The notes under the pieces are model-generated. The model searched no databases. It saw only the letters and a program-made list of their open reading frames with translations, and was not told where the DNA came from. Made by a program: the position numbers and the translations under genes. From the NCBI RefSeq assembly GCF_910585845.1, contig NZ_CAJUHF010000011.1, positions 19,986 to 83,985 of the forward strand: a DNA stretch of 64,000 nt. Direction: 5' to 3'. This DNA comes from an uncultured Bacteroides sp. Lineage in GTDB: Bacteria > Bacteroidota > Bacteroidia > Bacteroidales > Bacteroidaceae. Shown here piece after piece: positions 15,727-24,493 of this stretch. Position 1 is the stretch's first letter. Each line of letters starts with the position of its first letter.

Positions 15727-17382
15727 ATGAACAGATATCTTAAGCCAGCTATATATTTACTTTTCTCGTTCATGTCGGGCGGGGTTGCCTGTGCACAGGA
15801 GGCGACGTTCTCTCCGCCTTTCGACTTTCCGATGATTTTCTCCGGTAATTTCGGTGAGATACGCGCCAACCATTTTCATGGAGGCCTCGACTTCAAGACC
15901 GGTGGCACGATAGGCAAGCCCGTGCGGGCATTGGCGGAGGGCTACATATCCCGCATCCGCGTCACGCACGGTTCGGGCTATGTGCTCGATGTGATCTACG
16001 CCAATGGATACAAGACGATCAACCGCCATCTCAGTGCCTTTGTCGGCGACGTGGCACGCAGGGTGGAAGACTTGCAGTATGAAAAGGAGACATGGGAAGT
16101 GGAGATTGTTCCCGAACCGGGCGAGTATGCTGTAAAGGCAGGGCAGGTCATCGCCCTGAGCGGCAACACCGGATATTCGTTCGGCCCGCATCTGCATCTG
16201 GACGTATTCGAGGCGGAGACGGACGATTACGTCGATCCGATGGCTTTCTTCAAGAAGCAGGTGAAGGACAATGTCGCCCCGCGTGCCGAAGGTATCATGC
16301 TGTTTCCGCAACCCGGCAGGGGAGTGGTGGACGGAACGTCGGAACGCCGCGCCTTTCCCCTCCATCCCAAGCAGCCGATTACTGCTTGGGGAATGGTCGG
16401 AGCGGGCATCCGTGCATACGACTATATGGATGGGGCGAGCAATCGCTACGGTGTGCACACAGTGGTGCTGGAGGTGGACAGCGTAGAGGTGTTCCGGAGC
16501 GTGGTGGACCGCTTCTCGGAAGAAGAGAACCGCATGATCAACTCGTGGACCTACGGGCAATATATGAAGTCGTTCATCGAACCGGGCAATACGCTGCGGA
16601 TGCTGCATGCCTCCAACGGCAACCGGGGACTGATAGACATCAATGAGGAACGTCCTTACGATTTCTCCTATACCCTGAAGGATGCTTTCGGAAACACGTC
16701 GAAAGTCTCGTTTACCGTGCAAGGCAAGCGGATGGAGATTCCTCCCGTAGAGTATCGCGAGAAGTACGTCTTCCGCTGGAACAAGGTGAACTACGTGCAG
16801 GAGCCTGGGCTTTCGCTGGTGGTTCCGCGCGGGATGCTCTATGACGATGCCTATCTGAACTATGCCGTGCGTGCAGACAGTGGGGATGTGGCTTTCACTT
16901 ATCAGCTGAACGACACGCGCATTCCTCTTCACGGCCGTTGCGAACTGCGTATCGGCTTGCGCCACTGTCCGGTGGAGGACATGACGAAGTATTATGTGGC
17001 AGGAGTGGATGCACGCGGCAGGAAGTATAGCGTAGGCGGCAAGTACGAAGACGGTTTCATGAAGACCACCATCCGCGAGCTGGGCACGTACACCGTCGGC
17101 ATAGATACCGTGCCTCCTACCGTCACTCCGCTCAATCCGAAGCAGTGGGGCGCTACGAAGCGCATCGTGTTCAAGGCGAAAGATGAAGAGACAGGCATCA
17201 GCACCTACCGCGGTACCATCGACGGAAAGTATGTCCTGTTCGGCAAACCCAACTCCATCAGTGGGAACCTGGTTTACGAGATTGACCCTAAACGCGTAGA
17301 GCGGGGCAGGCATGTCGTGGAAATCACAGTGACCGATGGCTGTGGCAACCGCACCACGAAGCGTGTTCCGTTCGTGTGGTGA
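15727..17382 (+). CDS. M23 (LytM-type) metallopeptidase, periplasmic
   Basis: A 551-residue exported peptidoglycan endopeptidase-type protein, starting MNRYLKPAIYLLF, with a signal peptide ending near ACAQ. The M23 domain covers about residues 30-175 and has both zinc motifs: His51 and Asp55 in HFHGGLDFKTGG, and His155/His157 in GPHLHLDV. The latter includes the catalytic His, so the enzyme is probably active rather than a degenerate activator. The remaining 370 residues form beta-rich domains of unknown role (for example KVSFTVQG, TVPPTVTPLNP, EITVTDGCGNRTT). The start at 15727 is supported by the -7 box just upstream. Confidence 0.9.
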   Translation: MNRYLKPAIYLLFSFMSGGVACAQEATFSPPFDFPMIFSGNFGEIRANHFHGGLDFKTGGTIGKPVRALAEGYISRIRVTHGSGYVLDVIYANGYKTINRHLSAFVGDVARRVEDLQYEKETWEVEIVPEPGEYAVKAGQVIALSGNTGYSFGPHLHLDVFEAETDDYVDPMAFFKKQVKDNVAPRAEGIMLFPQPGRGVVDGTSERRAFPLHPKQPITAWGMVGAGIRAYDYMDGASNRYGVHTVVLEVDSVEVFRSVVDRFSEEENRMINSWTYGQYMKSFIEPGNTLRMLHASNGNRGLIDINEERPYDFSYTLKDAFGNTSKVSFTVQGKRMEIPPVEYREKYVFRWNKVNYVQEPGLSLVVPRGMLYDDAYLNYAVRADSGDVAFTYQLNDTRIPLHGRCELRIGLRHCPVEDMTKYYVAGVDARGRKYSVGGKYEDGFMKTTIRELGTYTVGIDTVPPTVTPLNPKQWGATKRIVFKAKDEETGISTYRGTIDGKYVLFGKPNSISGNLVYEIDPKRVERGRHVVEITVTDGCGNRTTKRVPFVW

Positions 17383-17435
17383 GGATATCTTTGTCATCTG
17401 ACCGAGTAGTTAAAGAACTCCTAAAATATAATTTG

Positions 17436-17471
17436 TATAAGAACAATAACCAATATAAGAACAATAACCAA
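17436..17471 (+). repeat. Perfect 18-bp direct duplication before the C69 peptidase gene
   Basis: TATAAGAACAATAACCAA occurs twice without a gap at 17436-17453 and 17454-17471, ending 19 bases before the ATG at 17491. It occupies the likely ribosome-loading region. Confidence 0.95.
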
Positions 17472-17490
17472 TTTATAAACATAACAAAGT

Positions 17491-19134
17491 ATGAAAAGCA
17501 AAAGACTGACCCTTTCCGTCTTGTTGGTAGCGGTGGCAGTGGTGAATGCACTGGCATGTACCAATCTTATTGTAGGTAAGAATGTCTCCACGGACGGTTC
17601 TACCATTGTTTCTTATTCTGCCGACTCCTACGGCTTGTTCGGCGAGTTGTATCATTATCCTGCCGGCATGCACAAGAAAGGCACACTGATTGACATACAC
17701 GAGTGGGACACCGGCAAGTATCTGGGCAAGATAGAACAGGCACGCCAGACGTACAACGTCATCGGCAACATCAATGAGTTTCAGCTGACCATTGCCGAAA
17801 CCACTTTCGGCGGTCGTCCCGAACTGGTGGACACCACCGGAGTCATTGATTACGGAAGCCTGATCTATCTGGGTTTGCAACGCTCCCGCACCGCCCGTGA
17901 GGCAATCAAGGTGATGACCGACCTCGTGCAAGAGTACGGCTACTACAGCAGCGGCGAATCTTTCACCATTGCCGACCCGAACGAAATCTGGATCATGGAG
18001 ATGATAGGCAAAGGTCCCGGCGTGCGTGGTGCCGTATGGGTGGCCGTGCGCATCCCCGACGACTGCATCTCGGCACATGCCAATCAGGCACGCATCCACC
18101 AGTTCGACATGAACGACAAGAATAACTGCATGTATTCCTCCGATGTCATCTCTTTTGCCCGCGAGAAAGGCTACTTCAATGGGGTGAACAAGGATTTCAG
18201 CTTTGCCGACGCTTATGCACCTCTGGATTTCGGTGCACGCCGCTACTGCGAGGCACGTGTATGGAGCTACTTCAATATGTTCACCGACCGTGGCGAAGAA
18301 TTCCTTCCCTACATCGAAGGTAAGACCGACCGCCCCATGCCCCTCTATCTGAAACCTAACCGGAAGATATCCGTGCAAGATGTGCAGAACGCCATGCGCG
18401 ACCATTACGAAGGCACTCCGCTGGACATCAGTAAGGACTTCGGTGCCGGTCCGTACCACACTCCTTACCGCCTTTCTCCGCTCTCCTTCAAGGTGGGCGA
18501 CAAGAGTTACTTCAACGAACGCCCCATCTCCACGCAGCAGACCGGTTTCGTGTTTGTGTCCCAGATGCGCTCTTCCATGCCCGATGCCATTGGCGGTGTG
18601 CTGTGGTTCGGTACGGACGATGCCAACCTGACGGTCTTCACTCCCGTATATTGCTGCACGAATAAGGTGCCCGTATGCTACTCCCGTGTGGACGGAGCCG
18701 ACTATATCACTTTCTCTTGGAACTCTGCTTTCTGGATTTTCAACTGGGTGGCAAACATGGTCTATCCCCGTTACGACCTGATGGTGGGCGACGTGCGTGC
18801 CGCTCAAGCCGAACTGGAAATTACCTTCCGCGAAGCACAAGAGGGCATCGAGGCTACCGCATCCAAACTCTACGCCAAAGATCCTGCACAAGCAAAGGAA
18901 TTCCTTTCCAACTATACCGATTTGGTTGCACAAAGCACACTCGACACCTGGAAGCGTCTTGGCGAGTTCCTTATCGTGAAGTACAATGACGGTGTAGTCC
19001 GCCGCATGAAAGACGGCAAGTTCGAACGCAATGCCATCGGCCAGCCGGCAGGTGTGGTTCGTCCCGGATATCCGAAAGAGTTCCTGGAAGAATACGTGAA
19101 ACAGACGGGAGAACGGTATCGCATACCGGAATAA
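17491..19134 (+). CDS. C69 family dipeptidase, exported
   Basis: A 547-residue Ntn-hydrolase of the C69 (PepD) family. A signal peptide of 22 residues (MKSKRLTLSVLLVAVAVVNA plus LA) ends directly before Cys23 in ACTNLIVGKNVSTDGST, so cleavage exposes the catalytic N-terminal Cys. Other family blocks are FTIADPNEIWIMEMIGKG, GAVWVAVRIPDDCISAHANQ and a C-terminal region with FNWVANMVYPRY. It should release dipeptides in the periplasm. It is on the same strand as the M23 peptidase 109 bases upstream; both may serve peptide or cell-wall fragment turnover. No terminator is evident before the next gene. Confidence 0.92.
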   Translation: MKSKRLTLSVLLVAVAVVNALACTNLIVGKNVSTDGSTIVSYSADSYGLFGELYHYPAGMHKKGTLIDIHEWDTGKYLGKIEQARQTYNVIGNINEFQLTIAETTFGGRPELVDTTGVIDYGSLIYLGLQRSRTAREAIKVMTDLVQEYGYYSSGESFTIADPNEIWIMEMIGKGPGVRGAVWVAVRIPDDCISAHANQARIHQFDMNDKNNCMYSSDVISFAREKGYFNGVNKDFSFADAYAPLDFGARRYCEARVWSYFNMFTDRGEEFLPYIEGKTDRPMPLYLKPNRKISVQDVQNAMRDHYEGTPLDISKDFGAGPYHTPYRLSPLSFKVGDKSYFNERPISTQQTGFVFVSQMRSSMPDAIGGVLWFGTDDANLTVFTPVYCCTNKVPVCYSRVDGADYITFSWNSAFWIFNWVANMVYPRYDLMVGDVRAAQAELEITFREAQEGIEATASKLYAKDPAQAKEFLSNYTDLVAQSTLDTWKRLGEFLIVKYNDGVVRRMKDGKFERNAIGQPAGVVRPGYPKEFLEEYVKQTGERYRIPE

Positions 19135-19212
19135 CCGGTGCATTCCTGCAAAAACTGCACAGGATAGTGTAAATCTTTAGTGAAAAAAGTAGGATATTTA
19201 AACTTATTCGCC

Positions 19213-19220
19213 TACATTTG
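19213..19220 (+). promoter_or_regulatory. -7 box for the phosphoglucomutase gene
   Basis: TACATTTG matches TAnnTTTG, 120 bases before the ATG at 19340. The -33 element is not clear. Confidence 0.4.
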
Positions 19221-19339
19221 TAACTTACAAGCCGATAAATGTGCGTGACTGGTTTCATTCGTCGATGAGCCGCATGAGGCAGTTACGCATGACTTATCAG
19301 GCAGAAAAATAGATATTAACCTCTAAAATAGATAATTAT

Positions 19340-21082
19340 ATGGAAAATCAAGAACTGATCAAGTTGGTGACTGAGAAAGCCCAGATGTGGCTTACCCCGG
19401 CTTACGACGCCGAAACTCAGGCAGAAGTGAAACGTATGTTGGAGAACGAAGATAAGACAGAGTTGATCGATTGTTTTTATAAAGACCTGGAATTCGGTAC
19501 GGGCGGTCTGCGCGGCATAATGGGCGTAGGAACCAACCGAATGAATATCTATACGGTAGGTGCCGCTACGCAGGGCCTTTCCAACTACCTGAACAAATGT
19601 TTCAAGGACGAAGAGCAGATTTCCGTAGTTGTGGGCTATGACTGCCGTAACGACAGCGACAAGTTTGCCAAAATCTCCGCCGACATCTTCTCTGCAAACG
19701 GCATCAAGGTTTATCTTTTCGACGACCTGCGTCCTACGCCGGAAGTTTCGTTTGCCATCCGCCATTTCGGTTGCCAGAGCGGTATCAATATCACTGCCAG
19801 CCACAACCCGAGAGAATACAACGGCTACAAGGCCTATTGGAACGACGGTGCACAGGTGCTTGCTCCGCACGACACTGCCATCATCGACGAGGTGAACAAG
19901 GTGACCGTTGCCGACATCAAGTTCGACGGCAATAAGGAGCTGATCCAGATTATCGGTGAAGACGTAGACAAGGTGTACTTGGAGAAGGTACATTCCATTT
20001 CCATCGACCCGGAAGTGATCAAGCGTCAGAAGGATCTGAACATTGTCTATACTCCGCTGCACGGTGCAGGACGCACATTGATTCCTGCCTCACTGAAAGT
20101 ATGGGGATTTGAGAATGTCAACTGTGTGCCCGAGCAGATGGTGAAGGACGGTAACTTCCCCACAGTGGTATCTCCCAATCCCGAAAATGCCGAAGCCCTC
20201 TCCATGTCCATTGCATTGGCGAAGAAGATCGATGCCGACATCGTGATGGCAAGTGATCCGGATGCCGACCGCGTAGGTATGGCTTGCAAGGACGACAAGG
20301 GCGAATGGGTGCTTATCAACGGTAACCAGACCGCTTTGATCTTCTTGTACTACATCATCAAGAACCGTATCGCTACGGGCAAGATGAACCCCAACGATTT
20401 CATCGTGAAGACCATTGTGACTACCGAGCTGATTAAGGCAGTAGCAGACAAGAACAAGATTGAAATGCGCGACTGCTACACCGGTTTCAAGTGGATTGCA
20501 CGTGAGATCCGTCTGAGCGAAGGCAAACAGCAATACATCGGTGGTGGCGAAGAGAGCTACGGCTTCCTTGCCGAAGACTTTGTCCGTGACAAAGACGCCG
20601 TTTCTGCATGTTCCCTGCTTGCCGAGATCTGTGCATGGGCAAAAGACCAGGGCAAGACGCTGTATGACGTATTGATGGATATCTACGTAGAGTACGGTTA
20701 CTCCAAGGAAACCACAGTCAACGTTGTGAAGCCGGGTAAGAGTGGTGCCGATGAAATCAAGGCTATGATGGACAACTTCCGTGCCAATCCGCCGAAAGAG
20801 ATCGGAGGTTCTCCCGTTGCGCTGATCAAAGACTACAAGAGCCTGAAAGCTACCGATGCCCAAGGCAACGTACAAGACCTGGATATGCCTGAGACGTCTA
20901 ATGTGCTTCAATACTTCACGGAAGACGGTTCGAAGATCTCCGTTCGTCCGTCGGGTACGGAACCGAAGATCAAGTTCTATATCGAAGTGAAGGGCGAGAT
21001 GGGTTGCTCGAAGTGCTATGCCGGTGCCAATGCCGCTGCCGAAGAAAAGGTAGAGGCTGTCCGCAAGTCGCTCGGCATCTGA
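19340..21082 (+). CDS. Phosphoglucomutase/phosphomannomutase family protein
   Basis: A 580-residue alpha-D-phosphohexomutase that interconverts glucose 1-phosphate and glucose 6-phosphate, or a related pair. It has all four family motifs: an N-terminal FGTGGLRGIMGVG (52-64), the phosphoserine loop TASHNP with Ser154, the metal-binding DPDADR at 306-311, the sugar loop GGGEESYG, and the C-terminal phosphate-binding RPSGTEPKIKFY. Length matches the PgcA/PGM2-like subgroup rather than the shorter GlmM. It is a single-gene unit bounded by strong terminators at 21091-21186. Which sugar is preferred cannot be decided here. Confidence 0.93.
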   Translation: MENQELIKLVTEKAQMWLTPAYDAETQAEVKRMLENEDKTELIDCFYKDLEFGTGGLRGIMGVGTNRMNIYTVGAATQGLSNYLNKCFKDEEQISVVVGYDCRNDSDKFAKISADIFSANGIKVYLFDDLRPTPEVSFAIRHFGCQSGINITASHNPREYNGYKAYWNDGAQVLAPHDTAIIDEVNKVTVADIKFDGNKELIQIIGEDVDKVYLEKVHSISIDPEVIKRQKDLNIVYTPLHGAGRTLIPASLKVWGFENVNCVPEQMVKDGNFPTVVSPNPENAEALSMSIALAKKIDADIVMASDPDADRVGMACKDDKGEWVLINGNQTALIFLYYIIKNRIATGKMNPNDFIVKTIVTTELIKAVADKNKIEMRDCYTGFKWIAREIRLSEGKQQYIGGGEESYGFLAEDFVRDKDAVSACSLLAEICAWAKDQGKTLYDVLMDIYVEYGYSKETTVNVVKPGKSGADEIKAMMDNFRANPPKEIGGSPVALIKDYKSLKATDAQGNVQDLDMPETSNVLQYFTEDGSKISVRPSGTEPKIKFYIEVKGEMGCSKCYAGANAAAEEKVEAVRKSLGI

Positions 21083-21090
21083 TGATATTT

Positions 21091-21123
21091 GCAAGTCCTG
21101 ATGTGAAGCACATCAGGACTTGC
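21091..21123 (+). terminator. Strong hairpin after the phosphoglucomutase gene
   Basis: A perfect 15-bp stem (21091-21105 with 21109-21123) with a 3-base loop starts 8 bases after the stop codon. The T content after it is low, so termination may be completed by the next hairpin. Confidence 0.75.
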
Positions 21124-21130
21124 TTCTATA

Positions 21131-21186
21131 GAATGTTCCCCCGTTACAAGAGTATTTCTGTAGCGGGGGAACGTTCGTTTTTTATT
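21131..21186. terminator. Bidirectional-type terminator between the mutase and nudC
   Basis: Bases 21131-21147 pair with 21160-21176 through a long stem with GU pairs, followed by a T tract on the plus strand at about 21178-21186. It can terminate the mutase transcript and its stem may also serve the convergent nudC gene, whose stop lies at 21182. Confidence 0.75.
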
Positions 21187-22033
21187 TTCTCCACCAGTCT
21201 ATCATTCTTCTGGCTATGCTCAGTTTCCGTGGGAGTTCGGGAAGGTTGTCTTTGGAGTAGAAGGCTCCGGCACTAAGTTCCTCCTGTTGCAGTTTGATTT
21301 CTCCGCTTTCGTAGTCGGCGATGAATCCCACCATCAGTCCGCTGGGGTAGGGCCAGGGTTGATTATCGAAATAGGTGATGTTCTTTACTTTCAGTCCGGT
21401 CTCCTCCAGCACCTCCCTTTGCACGCATTGTTCCAGTGTTTCGCCGGGTTCGAGGAAGCCTGCTACCAGTCCGTAGAACGTGCCGCGGAAGTTGCGCGCA
21501 TGCACCAGCAGGATCTCTTCTCCGCGGCGCACCAGCACGATGATGGCGGTAGAGATGGGTGGATATATCTCGTGGGCACACGCAGGGCACTTCTTCATGA
21601 TGTTAGTCAGCTGTTCGGTAGGTGAGCCGCATACGGGGCAGAAACGGCTGTGCTGGTCCCAGTATAGAATCTGGTAAGCTTTTCCGGCAGCTCTGTATGC
21701 TTCCGGAGTGATGTATTCGTAGGAACTCCGCAGGTTGACCATGAACCACTCTTCCGTCTCCTCTATGGGCTGGCTGATGGCTAATGCGCGCACAGTTTCG
21801 CCAGTGGGCAGGCATACTTCATGAATCGTGCTGCCTCCATGCGACGTATCGTCTTTATGCGTCGTGCCGTCTTCATGAATCGTGCTGTCCGCATGAGCAG
21901 GCAGGGGAGGCTGTGTTCCGCATGGCACGCTGTATACGATTCCTCCTTCTCCGTTATCTTCTTTTCTTAGCAGCAGTTGGTCCTTGAAGAAGACGAACCA
22001 CTGTGTGATATCTTGTTTCTCTACATTCTCCAT
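21182..22033 (-). CDS. nudC: NudC-type NAD(+) diphosphatase (Nudix hydrolase)
   Basis: A 283-residue Nudix hydrolase with the marks of NudC. There is a zinc ribbon (Cys132, Cys135, Cys149, Cys152), a Nudix box at 192-214 (GFLEPGETLEQCVQREVLEE followed by TGLK) and the NudC-specific downstream motif NQPWPYPSG at 224-232. Such enzymes hydrolyse NAD(H), and in several bacteria also decap NAD-capped RNA. Residues 49-72 in the N-terminal domain carry a Thr/His/Asp-rich hexapeptide repeat (STIHED, GTTHKD and so on), which looks like an inserted loop. A -7-like box (TATCTTTG on the minus strand) lies at 22181-22188, giving a leader of about 140 bases; otherwise the gap 22034-22304 is empty. Confidence 0.9.
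   Translation of the reverse strand: MENVEKQDITQWFVFFKDQLLLRKEDNGEGGIVYSVPCGTQPPLPAHADSTIHEDGTTHKDDTSHGGSTIHEVCLPTGETVRALAISQPIEETEEWFMVNLRSSYEYITPEAYRAAGKAYQILYWDQHSRFCPVCGSPTEQLTNIMKKCPACAHEIYPPISTAIIVLVRRGEEILLVHARNFRGTFYGLVAGFLEPGETLEQCVQREVLEETGLKVKNITYFDNQPWPYPSGLMVGFIADYESGEIKLQQEELSAGAFYSKDNLPELPRKLSIARRMIDWWRK
21818..21889 (-). repeat. In-frame 18-bp tandem repeat in nudC
   Basis: Four degenerate 18-bp units encode hexapeptides such as STIHED, GTTHKD, DTSHGG and STIHEV at residues 50-73. The frame is kept. Confidence 0.85.
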
Positions 22034-22180
22034 TGTTCATACATTTTTTTGATCAATCAATCCTGCTTATCTCTAAGGCGTTCGTGAGACTCCGTTGAGT
22101 GCGCTTCAGATGGGATGATTAATGTCTGAAGTCTTAAATATAGAACGGCCTATGCAGATAAGATGTGGTTTTGATGTGCG

Positions 22181-22188
22181 CAAAGATA
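22181..22188 (-). promoter_or_regulatory. -7 box for nudC
   Basis: CAAAGATA on the plus strand is TATCTTTG on the minus strand, matching TAnnTTTG, about 150 bases before the nudC start. No -33 box is clear. Confidence 0.4.
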
Positions 22189-22304
22189 GCGTATTTATTT
22201 GTATTGTGACACTATTGTTTTTACGGTAGATGTGTTGGTGATGTGGATTTATGCTCTTTATCACATGAATCTCAAAATTATTTTGGCTAAAAGCAGCACA
22301 AATC

Positions 22305-24098
22305 TCAAATTGTATGAGTGACAAGCGTGCCAATCTCCCTCAGAAACTCCTTGTCGTGCGATACGGCGACCACTGTTCCGGTATAGTTCCGTATGGTTTC
22401 CGTGATGATTCCGATGCTTTCGATGTCCAGATTGTTGGTTGGTTCGTCCAGAATGAAGACATCGGGGGCATTATCCGCAATCATCAGGCAGCAGAAGGAG
22501 AGGCGCATCTTCTCTCCGCCGCTGAGTTGCGAACAGGGCTTGCGCCAGACGGTTGCCGGAAAGAGATAACGGTTCAGTATGGTTTTCAGCTCATGCTCCG
22601 GAAGCAGGCGGCGGTTGAACAATTCTGCTTGCTCCAGGATACTGAGGTGGTTGCGGATCAGGGAATACTCCTGGTCCAGGTAGACAAAGCTGAAGTCGGC
22701 ACGCTCCAGGTTGCCGGTCAGGACGGGAAGCGTGGAGGATACTTCGGTTGCAGAAGATACTTCAGTTACGGAAGATGCCTCTGTTACGGAAAATATCTCT
22801 GTTACGGAAGATATCTCTGTTACGGAAAATATCTCGGTTACGGAAGATGCCTCTGTTACAGAAGATGTGCTATCGGCTGCGAAAGGAGTACGATTAGTTG
22901 CGGAAAGCATACGGTGCTCCGTCGGCGACATTCCGCAAATCAGCTTCAGCAGGGTGGTCTTGCCGCTGCCGTTGTTCCCTTCGATGCAGATGCGGTCGCC
23001 GCTTCTCAGTTGGAAGTTGAGCGGGCGTTCCCAAAGGAAATGCCCGGCGTCCGGATAGCGGAAATTGAGTTCCGTTGCCGTGACCAGCGTCTTGCCTTCG
23101 TGCAGGGTGGGGGCGCTGAAATCGGTTTTCAGCTTCTCGGCAAGCGGAAGGGCGTTCCGGATGCTTTGCATCTCCTGCTGCAACTTGCCTGCTTTCTCGT
23201 CCTGTGCGCTTTTCAGCCGGCTGGTGCTGGACTCCGCTTTGTCTTTCAGGACGCCCATCATGATGCGCGGTACGCCATTTTTGATGGACGCTTTCTCGCC
23301 GCGTACGTTTTGCTTCGCTTTCTGTTCGGCGATGTCGCGGGCGGCTTTCCGGGCAAGGCGGAGGGCTTTCTGTTTCTCCTCCAGTTGTTCTTGCAGGGCG
23401 TTGAGGCGGATGCTCTTCTGCTCTTTGAAAAAGTCATAGTTTCCGCCGTAAAGGGTCAGCCCGTTGGCGGACAGTTCGCCGATGGCGGGCAGGAGATTCA
23501 GCAGTGCGCGGTCGTGGCTGACGACGAGGAGGGCGGCGGAAGTACGCTTCACAAACTCGTACAGCCGTTCCCTGCCCCTCGCGTCCAAGTGGTTCGTAGG
23601 CTCGTCCAGCAAGATGGCATCGGGAGCGTGCAGCTCCATGCCTGCCAGAAACAGGCGGGTCTTTTCTCCGCCGCTGAGGCCGTTCAACGGGCGTGTGAGG
23701 GGAGTGCCATCCATTCCCCATGCCGTCAGGGCAGCGTGTACGCGCTCTTCGAGGGTCCAGTCGTCGGCAAGTGTGGCGAAATGTGCTTCGGAGGCATCTC
23801 CGTTCAGGATGCTGTACAAGGCTTCCAGTTTGCGGTCTATCCCTAAGGCCTGTGCCACGGTCATGTCGTCGTACTGGCCGAAATGCTGGGGCACGTAGTA
23901 AAGATGTTCGGGACGGTGGATCGTGCCGCCCAAAGGAGACAGCTCTCCGGCGACAATCCGCATCAGGGTAGACTTGCCGCAACCGTTGTTTCCGGTCAGT
24001 GCGATTTTCTCTCCGCGGTTGATGGTCAGGTTGAGGTGGCGGAAGAGGATTTCCTTGTCGGGATGTGCATAGCTAAGGTCTCTGATAATGATACTCAT
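22305..24098 (-). CDS. ABC-F family ATPase (ribosome-associated type)
   Basis: A 597-residue soluble protein with two ABC domains and no membrane segments. The first has GNNGCGKST at 36-44, LSGGE near 141-145 and AILLDEPTNHLD near 161-172. The second has GNNGSGKTT at 374-382, a second LSGGE and VFILDEPTNNLD. A charged helical linker (about 225-325) joins them, as in ABC-F proteins that act on ribosomes in translation or antibiotic protection. An 18-bp DNA repeat inserts seven hexapeptides (SVTEIF/SVTEAS/SVTEVS) at about 412-455 in the second domain. This site lies between Walker A and the signature motif, where it must be tolerated as a surface loop. Transcribed alone from a good promoter at 24328-24358. 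Confidence 0.92.
   Translation of the reverse strand: MSIIIRDLSYAHPDKEILFRHLNLTINRGEKIALTGNNGCGKSTLMRIVAGELSPLGGTIHRPEHLYYVPQHFGQYDDMTVAQALGIDRKLEALYSILNGDASEAHFATLADDWTLEERVHAALTAWGMDGTPLTRPLNGLSGGEKTRLFLAGMELHAPDAILLDEPTNHLDARGRERLYEFVKRTSAALLVVSHDRALLNLLPAIGELSANGLTLYGGNYDFFKEQKSIRLNALQEQLEEKQKALRLARKAARDIAEQKAKQNVRGEKASIKNGVPRIMMGVLKDKAESSTSRLKSAQDEKAGKLQQEMQSIRNALPLAEKLKTDFSAPTLHEGKTLVTATELNFRYPDAGHFLWERPLNFQLRSGDRICIEGNNGSGKTTLLKLICGMSPTEHRMLSATNRTPFAADSTSSVTEASSVTEIFSVTEISSVTEIFSVTEASSVTEVSSATEVSSTLPVLTGNLERADFSFVYLDQEYSLIRNHLSILEQAELFNRRLLPEHELKTILNRYLFPATVWRKPCSQLSGGEKMRLSFCCLMIADNAPDVFILDEPTNNLDIESIGIITETIRNYTGTVVAVSHDKEFLREIGTLVTHTI
22733..22865 (-). repeat. In-frame 18-bp tandem repeat in the ABC-F gene
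   Basis: About seven degenerate 18-bp units of the type GTTACGGAAGATATCTCT (plus strand) encode SVTEIF-like hexapeptides on the minus strand. This is the longest in-gene repeat in the window. Confidence 0.92.
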
Positions 24099-24124
24099 GA
24101 TAAAAAGAAAATAGTGTGTGTTAA

Positions 24125-24245
24125 TCTATTGGTCTCGTGGGACGGATAAATTCGTCCCACGGGACAAAAAAAATCATCTCGTGAGGTGAATATTTTCAGC
24201 TTACGGGACGAACTGAACCGTCTCGCGAGGCGAAAAAGATATTCG
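24125..24245. repeat. Degenerate tandem repeat, same unit family as 11940-12145
   Basis: Units such as TCTCGTGGGACGGATAAATTCG, TCTCGTGAGGTGAATATTTTC and TCTCGCGAGGCGAAAAAG follow each other in the leader of the ABC-F gene. The core (TCTCGTGAG, then ACGA or CCGA, then an A-run) matches the repeats before the sigma factor gene about 12 kb away. Confidence 0.75.
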
Positions 24246-24327
24246 TAGGATTTTATTGAGAAGTTTACCGGATAGGTATTGTCTTTACTTGGAAATTCTC
24301 ATTGGAGTAATGGTTTGTTATCGGTGG

Positions 24328-24358
24328 CAAAGGTAAGCATTTCTTTTGAAAGAGGCAA
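24328..24358 (-). promoter_or_regulatory. Promoter of the ABC-F gene
   Basis: On the minus strand TTG at 24356-24358 and TACCTTTG at 24328-24335 are spaced by 20 bases, fitting the Bacteroides consensus. The leader to the start at 24098 is about 220 bases and contains the repeat cluster 24125-24245. Confidence 0.65.
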
Positions 24359-24422
24359 TAGGGAGACGATGGGATATCGTGAAGAAAGCCGTGCATGAAT
24401 CCTGCAAATTAGTGGCATACCG

Positions 24423-24454
24423 TTTGGAAAAGCAACAAAAAGGCTTTACCTTTG
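24423..24454 (+). promoter_or_regulatory. Promoter of the AAA-ATPase-like gene
   Basis: TTTG at 24423-24426 and TACCTTTG at 24447-24454 with a 20-base spacer form a consensus Bacteroides promoter. It lies 40 bases before the ATG at 24494 and excludes the longer frame from 24452. Confidence 0.8.
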
Positions 24455-24493
24455 TTTCTGATTAGAAGTAACTTCTTAAAAGGCGTGGAAATT

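Noticed and set aside
15757..17397. 546-residue open frame on the minus strand
   Set aside because: It is antisense to the M23 peptidase gene, which has complete zinc motifs and a signal peptide.
17473..19143. 556-residue open frame on the minus strand
   Set aside because: Antisense to the C69 dipeptidase gene with its intact catalytic Cys; composition is His/Val-rich as expected for a shadow frame.
22314..23846. 510-residue open frame on the plus strand
   Set aside because: It is antisense to the ABC-F gene, has low-complexity Cys/Tyr/Gly content and no known motif; a shadow of a G/C-rich coding strand.
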